64,000 bases of DNA. Source: Pseudomonadota bacterium. GTDB lineage: Bacteria; Myxococcota_A; Polyangia; GCA-2747355. Location: NCBI GenBank assembly GCA_016702545.1, contig JADJDT010000006.1, positions 124,001-188,000 on the forward strand, given 5' to 3'. The position numbers and the translations under genes were made by a program. The notes under the pieces were generated by a model. That model was not told where the DNA came from. It saw nothing but the letters and a program-made list of their open reading frames with translations, and did not search any database. Shown here piece after piece: positions 63,295 to 64,000 of this stretch; position 1 is the first letter of the stretch, and each line of letters starts with the position of its first letter.

Positions 63295-63810
63295 ATGGCG
63301 GAACGAGCGACAGGGCGCGCGACGACGCGCGCAGAGGCCGAGTTGGCGGTACCTGCGGCTCATGTGGCCTGGCAGCGCGTGGGCTCCGAGGTCGTGCTGC
63401 TGGACATCACGAGGCGCCAGCTGATCGGGCTGAATGGTGCCGGCGGGATGCTCTGGGAGGCGCTCCACCGCGGCCAGGACCTGATGGTGGGCGCGCGAGA
63501 GGTTGCTCGGGTCTATGGTCAGCCGGCGGCCGTCGTCGACGAGCACGCGGCAGGCTGGGCGGAGACGCTGCTCGCACGGGAGATCCTCTGCCCGCCAGGC
63601 GCTGCGTGTGCTGCGGCCTCTTCCGCGACCCCGCAGGCGGGTGCTGCGCCACGTGCCTGGCCGAACGAGGCACCGGACCGCTACGACCCGCCGGCGATCG
63701 CTTGGGAAGAGCCACTCGAGCAGGCCGGTGTTTACGCTGCTTGCGGCAAAGACGCGGGCGGGGACGTCGACCCGAACTGCCTGTCGTCGCCCTTCAACGG
63801 GGCCTCTTGA
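63295..63810 (+). CDS. PqqD-family domain fused to a precursor-like C-terminal tail
   Basis: 171 residues. Residues about 15-100 have the PqqD/RRE pattern (VAWQRVGSEVVLLDITRRQLIGLNGAGGMLWEAL). After a 28-residue Ala/Pro-rich linker comes a tail that looks like a modified-peptide substrate: Y130 to L141 is YDPPAIAWEEPL, then QAGVYAACGKD, C150, and C162 in PNCLSSPFNGAS. The same YxxP-x-[IV]-A-x-x-EPL spacing is found in the 63-residue peptide at 40.1-40.3 kb. Strong ribosome site GGAAGGAGG. A modifying enzyme would be expected just outside the window. The substrate role is inferred. Confidence 0.65.
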   Translation: MAERATGRATTRAEAELAVPAAHVAWQRVGSEVVLLDITRRQLIGLNGAGGMLWEALHRGQDLMVGAREVARVYGQPAAVVDEHAAGWAETLLAREILCPPGAACAAASSATPQAGAAPRAWPNEAPDRYDPPAIAWEEPLEQAGVYAACGKDAGGDVDPNCLSSPFNGAS

Positions 63811-63943
63811 GCACCGTTCTCGACGACTAAGAGCCAAGCAACGCGAGCCAGGTGCGCCCTGGGACGGCTGCGGCGCTGGGGCGTTTCGGCAGCGCTGCCG
63901 TGGGCAAGCCCATGCCGGCGGGCCGACAGGGGAGAGCTATGCG

Positions 63944-63972
63944 TTGAATGTAAGCAGGAATGCTTGTAATAT
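63944..63972 (+). promoter_or_regulatory. Sigma70-like promoter reading out of the window
   Basis: TTGAAT at 63944-63949 and TAATAT at 63967-63972 are 17 bases apart in a clearly AT-rich patch at the end of a GC-rich region. It points to the right, so the regulated gene lies past 64000. It follows the PqqD fusion gene, which makes a partner enzyme gene there plausible but unproven. Confidence 0.5.
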
Positions 63973-64000
63973 TTTGGAGCATCCAGTGCCAAGGCAGGGC

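Noticed and set aside
63732..63992. Minus-strand frame at the right end
   Set aside because: It overlaps the PqqD fusion, is low in coding character, and has no ribosome site.

Overview
The window is very GC-rich (about 70% or more by eye). It reads like a chromosome segment of a Myxococcota-type (delta-proteobacterial) bacterium, probably uncultured. The evidence is the mix of families: a MopE-like calcium/copper-binding motif in a sulfatase, a Kelch-type lipoprotein, a Ser/Thr kinase with a DUF4388-like tail, giant tetratricopeptide proteins, IHF with a poly-Asp tail, and DksA/TraR, CcmF, GltBD, PrfA and RpmE of proteobacterial type. I saw no tRNA, rRNA, CRISPR array, transposase or phage gene. 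The assignment to a phylum is inference.

Layout. 1-4.3 kb: methyltransferase, PfkB sugar kinase and a membrane-anchored sulfatase. 4.4-14.7 kb: two adjacent giant TPR proteins (about 1600 and 1580 residues) and a small protein. 14.9-22.4 kb: CpXC protein, acidic repeat protein, DksA/TraR, several lipoproteins and IHF/HU. 22.5-28.9 kb: inositol-phosphate synthase, lipoprotein, Ser/Thr kinase, rlmN and ndk. 29.2-33.5 kb: a three-gene membrane operon (AI-2E type permease), a dCMP deaminase-like protein, a DsbA-like lipoprotein and a phytase-esterase-like protein. 33.7-41.4 kb: a cluster that looks like a RiPP (modified peptide) system. It holds a lasso-B2-type transglutaminase-like protein, a PqqD protein, a methyltransferase, a secreted lipoprotein, an NHL beta-propeller lipoprotein, a radical SAM/SPASM enzyme, a 63-residue candidate precursor and an HPr-kinase-like protein. 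41.8-50.2 kb: exonuclease III, HD-GYP and GGDEF signalling proteins, and a cytochrome c maturation pair. 50.6-56.6 kb: glutamate synthase gltD and gltB. 56.7-63 kb: LPG-synthase-type membrane protein, M20 peptidase, dicarboxylate/glutamate symporter, prfA and rpmE. 63.3 kb to the end: a PqqD domain fused to a precursor-like tail, followed by a promoter that points out of the window.

The most interesting observation is that the 63-residue peptide at 40.1-40.3 kb and the C-terminal tail of the PqqD fusion at 63.3 kb share a motif, Y-x-x-P-x-[IV]-A-x-x-E-P-L, followed by a short variable tail. This suggests one family of modified-peptide substrates: one free-standing next to a radical SAM enzyme and an HprK-like kinase, the other fused to its own recognition domain.

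A second theme is a set of large palindromic intergenic elements (27157-27300, 50247-50426, 50432-50573) that sit at gene ends; one has been read into the rlmN reading frame. A third is technical: at least seven genes are interrupted by single-base indels in short homopolymer runs. Each one is repaired by adding or removing one base, so they look like consensus errors and not true pseudogenes.
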